A DNA stretch of 64,000 nt from Sideroxydans lithotrophicus ES-1 (GTDB taxonomy: Bacteria > Pseudomonadota > Gammaproteobacteria > Burkholderiales > Gallionellaceae). Of the stretch, positions 49,867 to 59,878 are shown piece after piece (the first letter of the stretch is position 1; every line of letters starts with the position of its first letter). The stretch lies in assembly GCF_000025705.1 (NCBI RefSeq), contig NC_013959.1:1417063-1481062 (forward strand), written 5' to 3'. The notes under the pieces were generated by a model. It saw nothing but the letters and a program-made list of their open reading frames with translations, was not told the origin of the DNA and searched no databases. The position numbers and the translations under genes are program-made.

Positions 49867-52854
49867 ATGTCTGGCATGCATCCATACGCAGTCTATCGTT
49901 GGACGGATGTCCCCAGACTGTCCTGGCTGGCGCTGCTGTATGCGCTGCTTATCCTGCTCGTACTTTCCAATTTGACCACCGAAGCAAAGATATCCCCTGT
50001 CTGGCTGCCAAGCGGAGTTGGGCTCGCAGCACTGATTGCTGGCGGCAGAAAATATTGGCCGGGCATCTTTATCGGAGCGCTGGCGGCTTATCTGGTGATA
50101 TGGCGTTCTGTCCCACTCTCGTTCTTTATCGCTTCAAGCAATGTACTTGAGGCGCTGACAGCCGTCTGGCTCCTTTCCCTGATCAAGACTTTCGATTCCG
50201 GATTCAAACAGCCGCGAGATTATTTATGGTTGATCTTTGCAGGCTCCATCGCTGCCATGTTGGCGGCGACGATAGGGGTGGTCACGCTGGTGTTTGCGAA
50301 TGTCCTGCCGATTGCGGATATTTTCCATGCCTGGGGGTATTGGGTGATGGGCAATCTGCTCGGGATCGCACTGGGCACCCCGTTCCTGCTGATCTGGCGC
50401 AAGCAGCCGAGCAGGTGGATCAATAAAGAGCAGAGCAGATGGCTGGAGTTGTCGCTATTCGCAGTGCTGGCATTCCTGACCAGCCTGGTTGCTTTCCATG
50501 GCTGGACGTCGTCATCGTTTGAAGATATCCCCTTGGGATACTTGATGTACCTGTTCGTCACTTGGGCGGCGATCCGTCTGGGAAGACATGGAGTGACGCT
50601 GGTGCTGCTCTTGACCGCGGTACAGGGGGTGCTGGGTGCGCTCGACGGAGTGGGTTTTTTCGCCGGTGACATCCATAGCGGACTGGCGAATTTCTGGCTA
50701 TACATGATCAGCCTGAGCCTGGTCGGTGTCGTGCTGGAGTCGACCATCCGGCAGCATCGTCGCGATGGAGATGCCTTGCGCGAGAGTGAATCCAGACTGC
50801 ATGCGATACTGGACCATGCCCCGGTCGGCATCTGGCTGGTGGGCAAGGATGGCCGCTATCAGTTTGTGAACAAGCGGTTCTGCGATGCGACCGGCATTCC
50901 GGAAAGCGCGTTTCTCGCCACTACGCATCTTCCCGATCTTATGGGTGAGCAGATCGCGGCAGCTTGCCTTGCTTCCGATCAGGCCTGCCTGTCGCAGGAT
51001 GAGCCCTATGTTTCAGTCGAAACGCTTCCTTTAGTCGACGGAAAGTTGCACCAGCTGGAGGTCACCAAGGCACAGTTGCGCGACAGCAATGGCGAAGTGA
51101 TCGGTGCCATCGGGATTTCCGTGGATGTCACCGGGCGCAACCAGGCCGAAGAGGCATTGCGCGAGAGCGAGGCGCGCTGGAGCTTTGCGCTGGAGGGCGG
51201 TGGCGACTGCGTCTGGGACTGGAACGTGTCGAACAACGAGGTTTCGCTGTCGAAAGGCGGCAAGGGCATGTTCGGTTTTGCCGACGATGAGATCGGCAAC
51301 GACATGTCGGAATGGAACGCCCGCGTCCACCCGGAAGATATCTCGCGGCTGCTGTCCAGGATCAGCGATTTCTTCCACTCGAAAGCAGACAGGTTTTCCG
51401 CCGAGTATCGGGTGCGCTGCAAGGATGACAGCTGGAAGTGGATTTTGACGCGCGGCATGGTGGCGCACCGTTCTACCGATGGCAGGGTGACGCGCATGAT
51501 CGGCACACACACCGACCTTTCCGAACGCAAGCTGGCCGAGGAAACCATACGGCGTCAGGCTAATTACGATTCGCTTACCCAGTTGCCCAACCGGCGCCTG
51601 TTCCGCGACCGGCTGGAGCAGACGATCCGGCTGGCAAAGCGCGATCAATCTTCGTTCGCACTCATGCTCATTGACCTCGACCACTTCAAGGAGGTCAACG
51701 ACACCATGGGGCACGATGCCGGGGATTTCCTGCTGGTGGATGCTGCCCAACGCATTCAACATTGCGTGCGCGAATCCGATACGGTTGCACGCATGGGAGG
51801 GGACGAGTTCGTGGTCATCCTGCCCGATGTCAACGACCCGGACAACATTGAACGCATCGCCCAGAACATCATCACCAAACTGGCTGCGCCATTCGTATTG
51901 GGCGAAGAGAAGGCCTTCATCTCGGCCAGCATCGGGATCACTTTGTATCCCTCTGACGCAGACAGCATGGAGACCTTGCTGAAGAATGCCGACCAGGCGA
52001 TGTATGTAGCCAAGCACCTTGGACGTAACCGCATGAGCTACTTCACGCCCGTATTGCAGGAGAATGCACAAAAACGGATGCGGCTGGTCAACGATCTGCG
52101 TGATGCTTTGTCTTCCAACCAGTTACGTGTGTTTTACCAGCCTATCGTCGAACTGGCGACCGGGGATATCCATAAAGCCGAAGCGCTGATCCGCTGGCTG
52201 CATCCTACGCGTGGCATGGTCAGCCCTTCCGAGTTCATCCCGCTGGCGGAAGAGACCGGCATGATCATCGAGATCGGCGACTGGGTGTTGCGGCAAGCGA
52301 TGCACCAGGTGAAGCGCCTGCAGGCGAGCCACCATAAAGGATTCCAGATCAGCGTCAACAAGTCTCCGGTACAGTTCCACAACGACAATCCGCTGAAGGC
52401 TGCGGAATGGCTTGGCGAACTGGAACAGAACGGATTGCTGGCGAGCAGTCTGGTGGTCGAGATCACCGAAGGCGTGTTGCTGGATGACGATGGCAATGTC
52501 AAGGACAGGTTGCTGGCCTCGCGCGATGCGGGCATCCAGGTGGCGATAGACGACTTTGGAACAGGATATTCCTCGCTGGCATACCTGAAAAAATTCGACA
52601 TCGATTACCTGAAGATCGACCAGACCTTCGTCAACAACCTGGGTAACCAGTCCGACGATATGGCCCTGTGCGAGGCGATCATCGTCATGGCGCACAAGTT
52701 GGGCCTGAAGGTCATCGCAGAAGGAGTCGAGACGGAGCAGCAGCGCGATCTCCTGAAGCAGGCGGGCTGCGATTATGCTCAAGGCTTCCTGTTTTCAAAG
52801 GCCATTCCGGCAGAGGAGCTGGAAGATTTGTTGCGTCAAAACGCGCAGCGGTAA
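49867..52854 (+). CDS. MASE1-PAS-PAS-GGDEF-EAL membrane c-di-GMP protein
   Basis: 995 residues. The N-terminal MASE1 sensor (about 15-290) has about eight hydrophobic helices (VWLPSGVGLAALIAGGRKYWPGI is the typical start). Two PAS domains follow (about 305-420 and 430-550), then GGDEF (about 560-720; GGDEF intact at about 644, I-site RESD) and EAL (about 740-995; [15 protein letters not shown] intact). Third GGDEF/EAL protein in the window. It is 34 bases after guaA with no promoter seen. Confidence 0.9.
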   Translation: MSGMHPYAVYRWTDVPRLSWLALLYALLILLVLSNLTTEAKISPVWLPSGVGLAALIAGGRKYWPGIFIGALAAYLVIWRSVPLSFFIASSNVLEALTAVWLLSLIKTFDSGFKQPRDYLWLIFAGSIAAMLAATIGVVTLVFANVLPIADIFHAWGYWVMGNLLGIALGTPFLLIWRKQPSRWINKEQSRWLELSLFAVLAFLTSLVAFHGWTSSSFEDIPLGYLMYLFVTWAAIRLGRHGVTLVLLLTAVQGVLGALDGVGFFAGDIHSGLANFWLYMISLSLVGVVLESTIRQHRRDGDALRESESRLHAILDHAPVGIWLVGKDGRYQFVNKRFCDATGIPESAFLATTHLPDLMGEQIAAACLASDQACLSQDEPYVSVETLPLVDGKLHQLEVTKAQLRDSNGEVIGAIGISVDVTGRNQAEEALRESEARWSFALEGGGDCVWDWNVSNNEVSLSKGGKGMFGFADDEIGNDMSEWNARVHPEDISRLLSRISDFFHSKADRFSAEYRVRCKDDSWKWILTRGMVAHRSTDGRVTRMIGTHTDLSERKLAEETIRRQANYDSLTQLPNRRLFRDRLEQTIRLAKRDQSSFALMLIDLDHFKEVNDTMGHDAGDFLLVDAAQRIQHCVRESDTVARMGGDEFVVILPDVNDPDNIERIAQNIITKLAAPFVLGEEKAFISASIGITLYPSDADSMETLLKNADQAMYVAKHLGRNRMSYFTPVLQENAQKRMRLVNDLRDALSSNQLRVFYQPIVELATGDIHKAEALIRWLHPTRGMVSPSEFIPLAEETGMIIEIGDWVLRQAMHQVKRLQASHHKGFQISVNKSPVQFHNDNPLKAAEWLGELEQNGLLASSLVVEITEGVLLDDDGNVKDRLLASRDAGIQVAIDDFGTGYSSLAYLKKFDIDYLKIDQTFVNNLGNQSDDMALCEAIIVMAHKLGLKVIAEGVETEQQRDLLKQAGCDYAQGFLFSKAIPAEELEDLLRQNAQR

Positions 52855-52913
52855 TGGATTCATATATCTCCAGCGTATCTTCAGCGAATCCCTAGTATCC
52901 CGTTTATATATTT

Positions 52914-53095
52914 TGATAGAATCCGCCCCGTCGGAGGAGAGTGAACTAATAAAAATTATTCGCCACGGATGTCCGCAAGGGGGTCTGCAAAGCGTGCAAA
53001 GCATACGATCATAACGAGCATCAGACTCGCCGATTGGACGCTTGATTGAAGTTTGATCTGTAGCACGAGCGAAATTCGTGCCCTAAGGGGGGGTT
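52914..53095 (+). promoter_or_regulatory. Extended -10 and long leader of the surface-heme operon
   Basis: TGATAGAAT (52914-52922) is an extended -10 candidate; the leader to the ATG at 53096 would be about 165 bases. It contains GCAAAGC twice, a gtctg/cagac pairing, and a hairpin gcacga/tcgtgc (53062-53080) just ahead of the strong Shine-Dalgarno AAGGGGGGG. No known riboswitch consensus was matched. Confidence 0.35.
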
Positions 53096-54367
53096 ATGGA
53101 TTTCAAAGTTGTTGGTTTTATTGCATCTGCTGCCGGACGATCGTCTGGCAGATCGGTCTTTCAGCTTTCATCAGAAAATGGGCTATTCCATTTCATTCTT
53201 ACGTCGTTCCTGGCATTGCAGTTTGGGGTATTCCCTTGTTCGTTGGCGCAGGCAGCAGGAGATGCATCAAGAGGACAGTACAACTGGGAATACACCTGCC
53301 AACACTGTCATGGAGATCCCCAGACGAACAAGAATGCGGCATTCTCGGACTATGACACCACGGCGAACAGTCTGGCGGTATATGCCAGCGATCCAGCTGC
53401 CATAACGAAAGCCGCCAATGCTGGGTACACGATTCCGGATGGCAACACCAACGACAAGGTAGAACCCGGACACAGTACGAATGAGCCGATGGGGACTTGG
53501 GCGGGCATGGCGCCGAATCGGCTGGGGCTGGGAACCACGCCGACCCAGTACGCGATCGATTTCTCAGCATACTTCGCCACATTCTTCAGGGTACCGGCAG
53601 CACCGGCCATAGGAGCCGCCACAGCAGGAAATGGCCAGGCATCGGTGACCTTCACTGCGCCCAAAAGCGACCTGACCGTCACCGGCTATACCGTGACTTC
53701 GAATCCAGGGGGAATCACGGCTACAGGATCGGTGAGTCCTATCGTCGTTTCGGGCCTGAACAACGGCACCACCTATACGTTTGCCGTGGCTGCGACCAGC
53801 AATGCAGGAACGGGACCAGCCTCTTCTTCAAGCAACTCGATAGTACCGGCCGCGACTTTTGCGGTACAGACGAAAGCTGCCGGAGCCACGGTAACCTTGC
53901 AGGCTGCCAATGTTCCAACTGCAAAAGCCGTCCCGCCCGTTGCTGCCGCACAACCAGTCGTACCAACAACACAGATCGCTGCACATTCAATTGCAGCTAC
54001 TCACGCGGCCGCAACCATTTCAGCGGGCAGCCAACCTGTAACTGCTCCATTGCCCGTCAATAACGCAGTCAAGTCTTCGGCTTTGGTTACTCCGGTCATC
54101 AGATTCGCAAGGGCTGGGAACGCACAGGCCCGCGTGTTTTTCGATATGCCTGCTGGTACTGGTGCCACGGAATATACGGTGACCGTCTTATCCAAAGGAG
54201 TTCCTGCAGGCATCACAGCCAAAGGAACGAGCAGTCCGGTCACGGTATCAGGGCTGAGCAATGGCACCGACTACACGTTCACGGTCACCGCCCACGGTAG
54301 TGCCGGAACGAGCCAGCCATCCCCGCCTAGCAACAGGGTCACGCCTTTGCGCATACTGGGGGATTGA
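53096..54367 (+). CDS. Secreted monoheme cytochrome with two Fn3 domains
   Basis: 423 residues. One CXXCH (CQHCH at 68-72) in a class I cytochrome-like domain of about 100 residues, with possible distal methionines (MGTWAGM), then a fibronectin type III domain (about 165-255), a low-complexity Ala/Val/Pro-rich linker (about 255-335) and a second Fn3 (about 340-418; GLSNGTDYTFTVTAHGSAG). The signal peptide core is preceded by an unusually long n-region of about 30 residues, cleavage near AQA. AAGGGGGGG precedes the ATG. The next gene starts one base later. Confidence 0.8.
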   Translation: MDFKVVGFIASAAGRSSGRSVFQLSSENGLFHFILTSFLALQFGVFPCSLAQAAGDASRGQYNWEYTCQHCHGDPQTNKNAAFSDYDTTANSLAVYASDPAAITKAANAGYTIPDGNTNDKVEPGHSTNEPMGTWAGMAPNRLGLGTTPTQYAIDFSAYFATFFRVPAAPAIGAATAGNGQASVTFTAPKSDLTVTGYTVTSNPGGITATGSVSPIVVSGLNNGTTYTFAVAATSNAGTGPASSSSNSIVPAATFAVQTKAAGATVTLQAANVPTAKAVPPVAAAQPVVPTTQIAAHSIAATHAAATISAGSQPVTAPLPVNNAVKSSALVTPVIRFARAGNAQARVFFDMPAGTGATEYTVTVLSKGVPAGITAKGTSSPVTVSGLSNGTDYTFTVTAHGSAGTSQPSPPSNRVTPLRILGD

Positions 54368-54368
54368 C

Positions 54369-57300
54369 ATGATGACCGTGCGCAACTATTTCCTGCCGAC
54401 CGTCACGTTGATATTGGGACTTTTGTCGAATTTATCTGCGTTCGCGGCAGCTCCGCCCACCGGCGTGCATGTGGGTTTCACGGCGGCCACCGGCAGTTCG
54501 GACTTCACGGGTGCGACAGGCGGGTGTACCGGTTGTCACACTGCACCTACTGCGGCGCTCGCCGCCTCGGTCTACCAGACATACGCCGCCGCAGCCACCA
54601 GCAACACCACCTACAGAACGTACAGCGCCTCGTCTACCCTGATCGGCACGAATGCCAACACTTTCGGCACGCCAGGCGGCATGCCTGCGGCGAATATCAC
54701 TTTCGCCGCCAATGCCACGAACTCGGGCAACATGTCGGCATATTTCGCCTCGTTCCAGACGCCCGTGCTGGCGGCTCCCGCAGCCATCACCCTCACGCAC
54801 GGGCAAGTCTATAGCCCCGGCTACCAGATCGTTGCCGCCGCTGGGCAGGATTTTCTGGTGGACACCACCACCTACACCGGTACCAGCTTACCGCCGGGCA
54901 TCACTGTCAACCTGAATAGCGGCGTGGTGTCTGGTACGGCGCCCGCACCCGCGACGCCAACCGTTTACAACGCGACGATCACCGCGACCAACGCTTCGGC
55001 CAGCCCTACCGGCGGCAGCGCCTCCTTCACCATAGGCGTGAATGCGGGCCAGACCATCGCAGGCACGGCGCCGGCCTCGGTCGCCATGGGCACTAGCGGC
55101 AGTTTCGGCGTCACCGGCGGCGGCTCAGGAAATGCGATCACCGTGACCAATACTTCCGCTGCGGGCATCTGCAATGTCGCCATTTCCGTGAATACGGGCG
55201 CATCGGCAACAGTCACCATCACGCCCGTGGGCGTGGGCGCCTGCACCTACACGCTTAACCAGGCGGGCACCACGGTGGCCGCGGGCGCAGCCGGCTGGGA
55301 TGCCGCAACCGCAGCACCTTACAGCACCACCATCGCGCAAGGTACACAGACAGTCACGACGTGGACTGCGCCGGCCTTGCCGTTCTATGCCAACAATGCA
55401 ACCGCTACCGTAGGCGCCACGCTGAATTCAGGCCTGACTGCCACGCTGTCTTCGCAGACGACTTCCGTGTGCACGGTGGCGGGCACGACCGTCACCGGCA
55501 TCGCTGCGGGAACCTGCACCATAACGGCAGCCCAGGCGGGCAATACCAACTGGCTGACGCTCACGGCCGGTGGTCAAACCACCTCGTTTGCCGTGAGCCT
55601 TGCTTCGCAGACCATAACAATGCCCGTGCCCTCTGTGGTGGTGGGGGGGGGCGCCGTTGCGATCTCGCCCACGGCTCCTTCCGGTCTTGCAGTCACTTTG
55701 TCCAATACCACCACATCGCAATGTACGTTGGCGGGATCGCCTGGCGCCTACACGCTCACCGGTCTGCACGCAGGCACCAACAATTGCGTATTGAACGCGA
55801 CCGTGGCTGGCAATACGCAATATGCTGCCGTCACCACGCCACAGGCACTGAATGTCTCGATCGGGCTGGGTACACAAACCATCTCGGCAGGCACCGTGCC
55901 AACAGTGGCCACCGGCGGTACAGGACAATTGAACCCGACTTCCAATACGGCGAACCCCATTTTGTATTCCACCAGCACCGGATCTGTTTGCTCGGTTTCA
56001 GCCTCGGGCTTGGTTACTGCCGCCGCATCAACGGGCGGGCAGACCTGCACCATACTGCTCGACCAGAATGCGACGACCGACTACAACGCAGCAACACAAG
56101 TGGCGGTCAACATCACAGTTGGTTTGTATGGACAGACCATCACGCTTGGTACGGTTACCGCAGTTTACTACCAGCCTGCGGGGACAACTTACGGTACCGG
56201 GACCATTTCAGCCACGGCGAGCAATTCGGCCACACCTGCTACAGCATCTCCCTCCGTGACCTTCACATCGAACACGCCTGCTACATGTTCCGTGGGCCTG
56301 ACGACTGGAGTCATTACCGGACTGGCTGGAGGAACGAATAACTGTACCATCGTCGGCAACGTGGCAGGCGTGACTGGTGTGTTGAATCCGGCAACGCTCA
56401 CTTTCCCCTCGATCTCCATATTGCAGACAGGACAGACGTTGGGTTTCGGCGCTGCGCCATCCATTAGCGTTGGTACCACTGCAAACGCCAGCGCTACTTC
56501 TACTTCTGCTGCGAACACGGCTACAGGATTGGCTGTGACCTACGGCACGAGCAGTGCCAGCACGATCTGCACAGTGAACGCATCTTCAGGTGCCGTCACC
56601 GGCACTGGCGTCGGAACCTGCGTGGTCACTGCCGATCAGGCGGGCAACGCGAATTATTCTGCTGCCCCCCGGGTGACCCAGAACGTGTCCATCACCATCG
56701 GTAGCCAGACTCTGGTATGGGGCGCTGCACCGACCGTGAGTTACCAGGGAACGGGTTCGGTCAGCGCGACTTCGCAAGTCACCTCCAACTCCACTCCGAC
56801 GCTGTTGCCGGTCACATACTCGTCGCTAACGCCGACGATCTGTTCCGTGGTGAGCAACACCGGCGTGATTACCGGCCTAGCCGGTGGCACCTGCACCATT
56901 GCGGCCAACCAGTCTGGTACAGCCAATTACAGCCCGGCTACGCAAGTCACCCAATCATTTGCCATCAATCCGATCGCGCAGAGCATCAACATGACGGCGG
57001 TGACAGGTTTGGTGGTGGGAGGCACAGTTACTTTAAGTTCGACAACAACGTCAGGACTTGCAGTTACCTATAGTTCCGCAACGACCGGTATTTGTACTGT
57101 TAGCGGCAATGTCGTCACCGGTGTGGCGGTGGGTACTTGTACCATCAATGCCAACCAGGCAGGTGACACCAATTACCAGGCTGCTACGCAGGCATCCCAG
57201 AACGTTACCGTTGGACAAGGTAACCAGACAATCACTTTCGGCACTGCGCCAGCGGTGAATGTGGGGGGCACAGGTACCGTGAGCGCCACTGCATCGTCTG

Positions 57301-59870
57301 GCCTGGCTGTAACTTTCACCAGCCTGACCTCAAGCGTATGCACGGTGACAGCAGGTACGACTGTTAATGGCGTGACCACAGGTACCTGTACCATTGCAGC
57401 GAACCAGGCTGGCAATGCAAACTGGACTACGGCGGCACAAGTCACGCAGACCTTCTCGATCACTTACCTGCCACCCACAGCTGGCGCGGCAAGCCTGACG
57501 GCCCAACTCAACACGGCCGCAACACTTGATCTGGCACCGTTCATTACAGGCATAGGGGTCACCGGTGTCAGCATCTCGGTGCAGCCTGCACATGGCACGA
57601 TAAGCGTGTCCGGGACCAGGGTGACCTACACACCCAACTCGAATTATTTCGGTTCGGACAGCTTCAAATATCTTGCTTACAACGCTGGAGGAGTATCGCC
57701 AGCCGCCGCCGCAGTGAGTGTGACGGTTTCCGGTCGTCCCGATCCAACCAAGGATGCACACGTGACCGGACTGGTCGATATCCAGACGGCCACCGTCAAA
57801 CGTTTTGGCATGGCACAAGTGTTCAATTTCCAGCAACGCCTGGAATCGCGCCATCATGCGGCTTACTATCCGATGGCCAGTGCATCTCCTGCAGGCACGG
57901 GAAGCCCAATAGGCCCTGCAGATTCCGGACCTCCTCCTGCGCCCGCCGGGGGGGCGGCTCCCGGTCAGACGCAAAACTATTTCAACAGTTGGCAACCGGG
58001 CACCGTACTGGCTTATGCGAACGACCCTCAGACACTGATGCTTGCGCCGGATCGGCTGAACAGCGGAGGAAACAATTCCAGCCCGCTGTTCGGTACATTG
58101 ATGAGTGCTGTCACGGGAGCAATAACGACTTCGAGTTTGAATCTGGGAGCGATCTCCAATGCGGTCGGCTCGGCGCAGGACGAATCGTTCAGCAGGCTTG
58201 ATATCTGGGCTGCAGGCAACCTGCGTTTCGGAACGACGACACAAGACGGCGTGAATACGCAATTCAGCACGGACGGCATCAGCGTCGGTGTCGACAAGCG
58301 GATGGACCGGAAGCTGACCGTCGGCATGGGCATGGGCTATGCGCGCGACAACAGCAGCATCGGCACGGACGGTACGAACAGCACTTCCAGCGGCAACAGC
58401 GTTGCCGGTTATGCCAGCTACCAGATGGATTCGGGTAACTTCCTCGATGGCTTGCTGGGATACGGCAAGGTGAATTTCAACACCAATCGCTATGTGGCTG
58501 CGGTGAACGATTTTGCCCGGGCCTCGCGCACCGGCGACCAGATATTCGGTTCTGTATCGTTCGGTTACGAGTACCACAAGGAAGGGTTGTTGTGGTCGCC
58601 GTATGGCCGCTTCGATTTCGATTTCGACCGGCTGAATGCGGGAACGGAAAGCGGGGCGGGCATCAATGCGCTGAGCTATGCCAGCCAGAACATGCGCACC
58701 TCGCATCTCACCTTCGGCATGCGCGGCGAGTCTGTCCATCAGACCACTTTCGGCGTGGTACAGCCACATGCTCGCTTCGAATATCAGCACGGCCTGGAAA
58801 CGAATGGACAGACTTCCGTTTCCTATGCCGATCTGCTGGGAGTGCAGTACTCGATCGCTGGAACTTCGCAAAATACCAATGCCGTCGTCCTTGGCCTGGG
58901 CAGTGATTTCCTGCTGAGCGACAAGTTGAAGCTTTCTTTCGACTACCAGCGCTTGCGTTCGAGCGGATTCGAGAACTATCAGTCGATCAACTTCCGTCTC
59001 ACCAAAACGCTCAGCGGCAAAAACGATCTTGCCGAACTGCTGGATGAAAGTTACAACGCATCGCTCGAACATCCTTCCGGACTGCTCGTTGCAGCCGGAT
59101 TTGCTTACGACGACAACGTCAGTCGCGCCAGCGAGGTGCTGGACAAGCTATCGGATACCATCTACAGCCTGACAGTGAGCAAAGGCCTGGTGTTCGCCGT
59201 CTCGCGGCACACTAGGCTGACGGTGAGCGGATTCATGGATGTCGAGAAATTCCGCAATTACGCAGGACTCGGACATGTCTCGGGCGGCATGCAGGGCGAA
59301 TACATGTATCGCAGCTCGGGCGAGTTCGGCGCACCCACCTACGGCATCTTCGCACGCTTCGAGGCCGATCAGTATGAATCCACCTTGCGCGACGGGACGC
59401 ACAGCTCCGCGGGCCTGACCCTGCGCAAGCCGCTAACCGACCGCATCGATCTCTTCGCCTCGGTGGCTGAAAATGCGCATACAGGCAAGAGCGATGTGTT
59501 CAATACGCGGGATGTATCGGGACGCATGAATTTCGACTATGCACTGGCTGTCGGGCAGACGATCTACCTGACCGGAGAGTACCGAAAGGGCGACATCATC
59601 TCTTCCGGGCTGCCCTCGCTGAAGATACTGGATATCGCAACCGTCTTCGTACGCGACGATGCATTTGCCTCGGCGGGATTCTTTGATTACCGGATGAAAG
59701 GGCGAACCGTGCTGTTCACCCTGGGCTATAACATCGGCTTCGGCAACAAGGATTCCGCGGATATCTCCTGGCGTCGAGTGCAATCGACGCCGGACATGAC
59801 GCCGGCTTATGCGTCGCCGCTCAACTATACAGTCAACCAGCTCGCCATCGTTTATCTGATGGCATTCTAG
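54369..59870 (+). CDS. Heme-bearing autotransporter with Ig-like repeats
   Basis: 1833 residues. Signal peptide (cleavage near AFA), a cytochrome c-like domain with CTGCH at 53-57 and MPAANITF/GNMSAYFASF as possible ligand regions, an He_PIG-like Ig domain (about 150-225), nine tandem Ig-like repeats of 75-105 residues (about 228-1028), each with a conserved cysteine pair (C.V...G.C.I.A.Q.GN), a cadherin-like domain (about 1030-1125; VTYTPNSNYFGSDSFKY), a helical linker (about 1131-1163), an autotransporter barrel (about 1275-1548) and a further barrel-like region (about 1565-1833) ending in Phe. I chose ATG 54369; 54372 is also possible. Confidence 0.85.
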   Translation: MMTVRNYFLPTVTLILGLLSNLSAFAAAPPTGVHVGFTAATGSSDFTGATGGCTGCHTAPTAALAASVYQTYAAAATSNTTYRTYSASSTLIGTNANTFGTPGGMPAANITFAANATNSGNMSAYFASFQTPVLAAPAAITLTHGQVYSPGYQIVAAAGQDFLVDTTTYTGTSLPPGITVNLNSGVVSGTAPAPATPTVYNATITATNASASPTGGSASFTIGVNAGQTIAGTAPASVAMGTSGSFGVTGGGSGNAITVTNTSAAGICNVAISVNTGASATVTITPVGVGACTYTLNQAGTTVAAGAAGWDAATAAPYSTTIAQGTQTVTTWTAPALPFYANNATATVGATLNSGLTATLSSQTTSVCTVAGTTVTGIAAGTCTITAAQAGNTNWLTLTAGGQTTSFAVSLASQTITMPVPSVVVGGGAVAISPTAPSGLAVTLSNTTTSQCTLAGSPGAYTLTGLHAGTNNCVLNATVAGNTQYAAVTTPQALNVSIGLGTQTISAGTVPTVATGGTGQLNPTSNTANPILYSTSTGSVCSVSASGLVTAAASTGGQTCTILLDQNATTDYNAATQVAVNITVGLYGQTITLGTVTAVYYQPAGTTYGTGTISATASNSATPATASPSVTFTSNTPATCSVGLTTGVITGLAGGTNNCTIVGNVAGVTGVLNPATLTFPSISILQTGQTLGFGAAPSISVGTTANASATSTSAANTATGLAVTYGTSSASTICTVNASSGAVTGTGVGTCVVTADQAGNANYSAAPRVTQNVSITIGSQTLVWGAAPTVSYQGTGSVSATSQVTSNSTPTLLPVTYSSLTPTICSVVSNTGVITGLAGGTCTIAANQSGTANYSPATQVTQSFAINPIAQSINMTAVTGLVVGGTVTLSSTTTSGLAVTYSSATTGICTVSGNVVTGVAVGTCTINANQAGDTNYQAATQASQNVTVGQGNQTITFGTAPAVNVGGTGTVSATASSGLAVTFTSLTSSVCTVTAGTTVNGVTTGTCTIAANQAGNANWTTAAQVTQTFSITYLPPTAGAASLTAQLNTAATLDLAPFITGIGVTGVSISVQPAHGTISVSGTRVTYTPNSNYFGSDSFKYLAYNAGGVSPAAAAVSVTVSGRPDPTKDAHVTGLVDIQTATVKRFGMAQVFNFQQRLESRHHAAYYPMASASPAGTGSPIGPADSGPPPAPAGGAAPGQTQNYFNSWQPGTVLAYANDPQTLMLAPDRLNSGGNNSSPLFGTLMSAVTGAITTSSLNLGAISNAVGSAQDESFSRLDIWAAGNLRFGTTTQDGVNTQFSTDGISVGVDKRMDRKLTVGMGMGYARDNSSIGTDGTNSTSSGNSVAGYASYQMDSGNFLDGLLGYGKVNFNTNRYVAAVNDFARASRTGDQIFGSVSFGYEYHKEGLLWSPYGRFDFDFDRLNAGTESGAGINALSYASQNMRTSHLTFGMRGESVHQTTFGVVQPHARFEYQHGLETNGQTSVSYADLLGVQYSIAGTSQNTNAVVLGLGSDFLLSDKLKLSFDYQRLRSSGFENYQSINFRLTKTLSGKNDLAELLDESYNASLEHPSGLLVAAGFAYDDNVSRASEVLDKLSDTIYSLTVSKGLVFAVSRHTRLTVSGFMDVEKFRNYAGLGHVSGGMQGEYMYRSSGEFGAPTYGIFARFEADQYESTLRDGTHSSAGLTLRKPLTDRIDLFASVAENAHTGKSDVFNTRDVSGRMNFDYALAVGQTIYLTGEYRKGDIISSGLPSLKILDIATVFVRDDAFASAGFFDYRMKGRTVLFTLGYNIGFGNKDSADISWRRVQSTPDMTPAYASPLNYTVNQLAIVYLMAF

Positions 59871-59878
59871 GAACGACC

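Noticed and set aside
52957-53030. Possible c-di-GMP (GEMM-I) riboswitch because of CACG and GCAAAGC
   Set aside because: The core CACGnnnAGGGCAAACC and GGGACGCAAAGC are not matched in order; only fragments resemble it.
57330-59072. A 580-codon minus-strand reading frame opposite the autotransporter
   Set aside because: It lacks ribosome site and protein-like composition, and the plus-strand frame shows clear Ig repeats and barrel.
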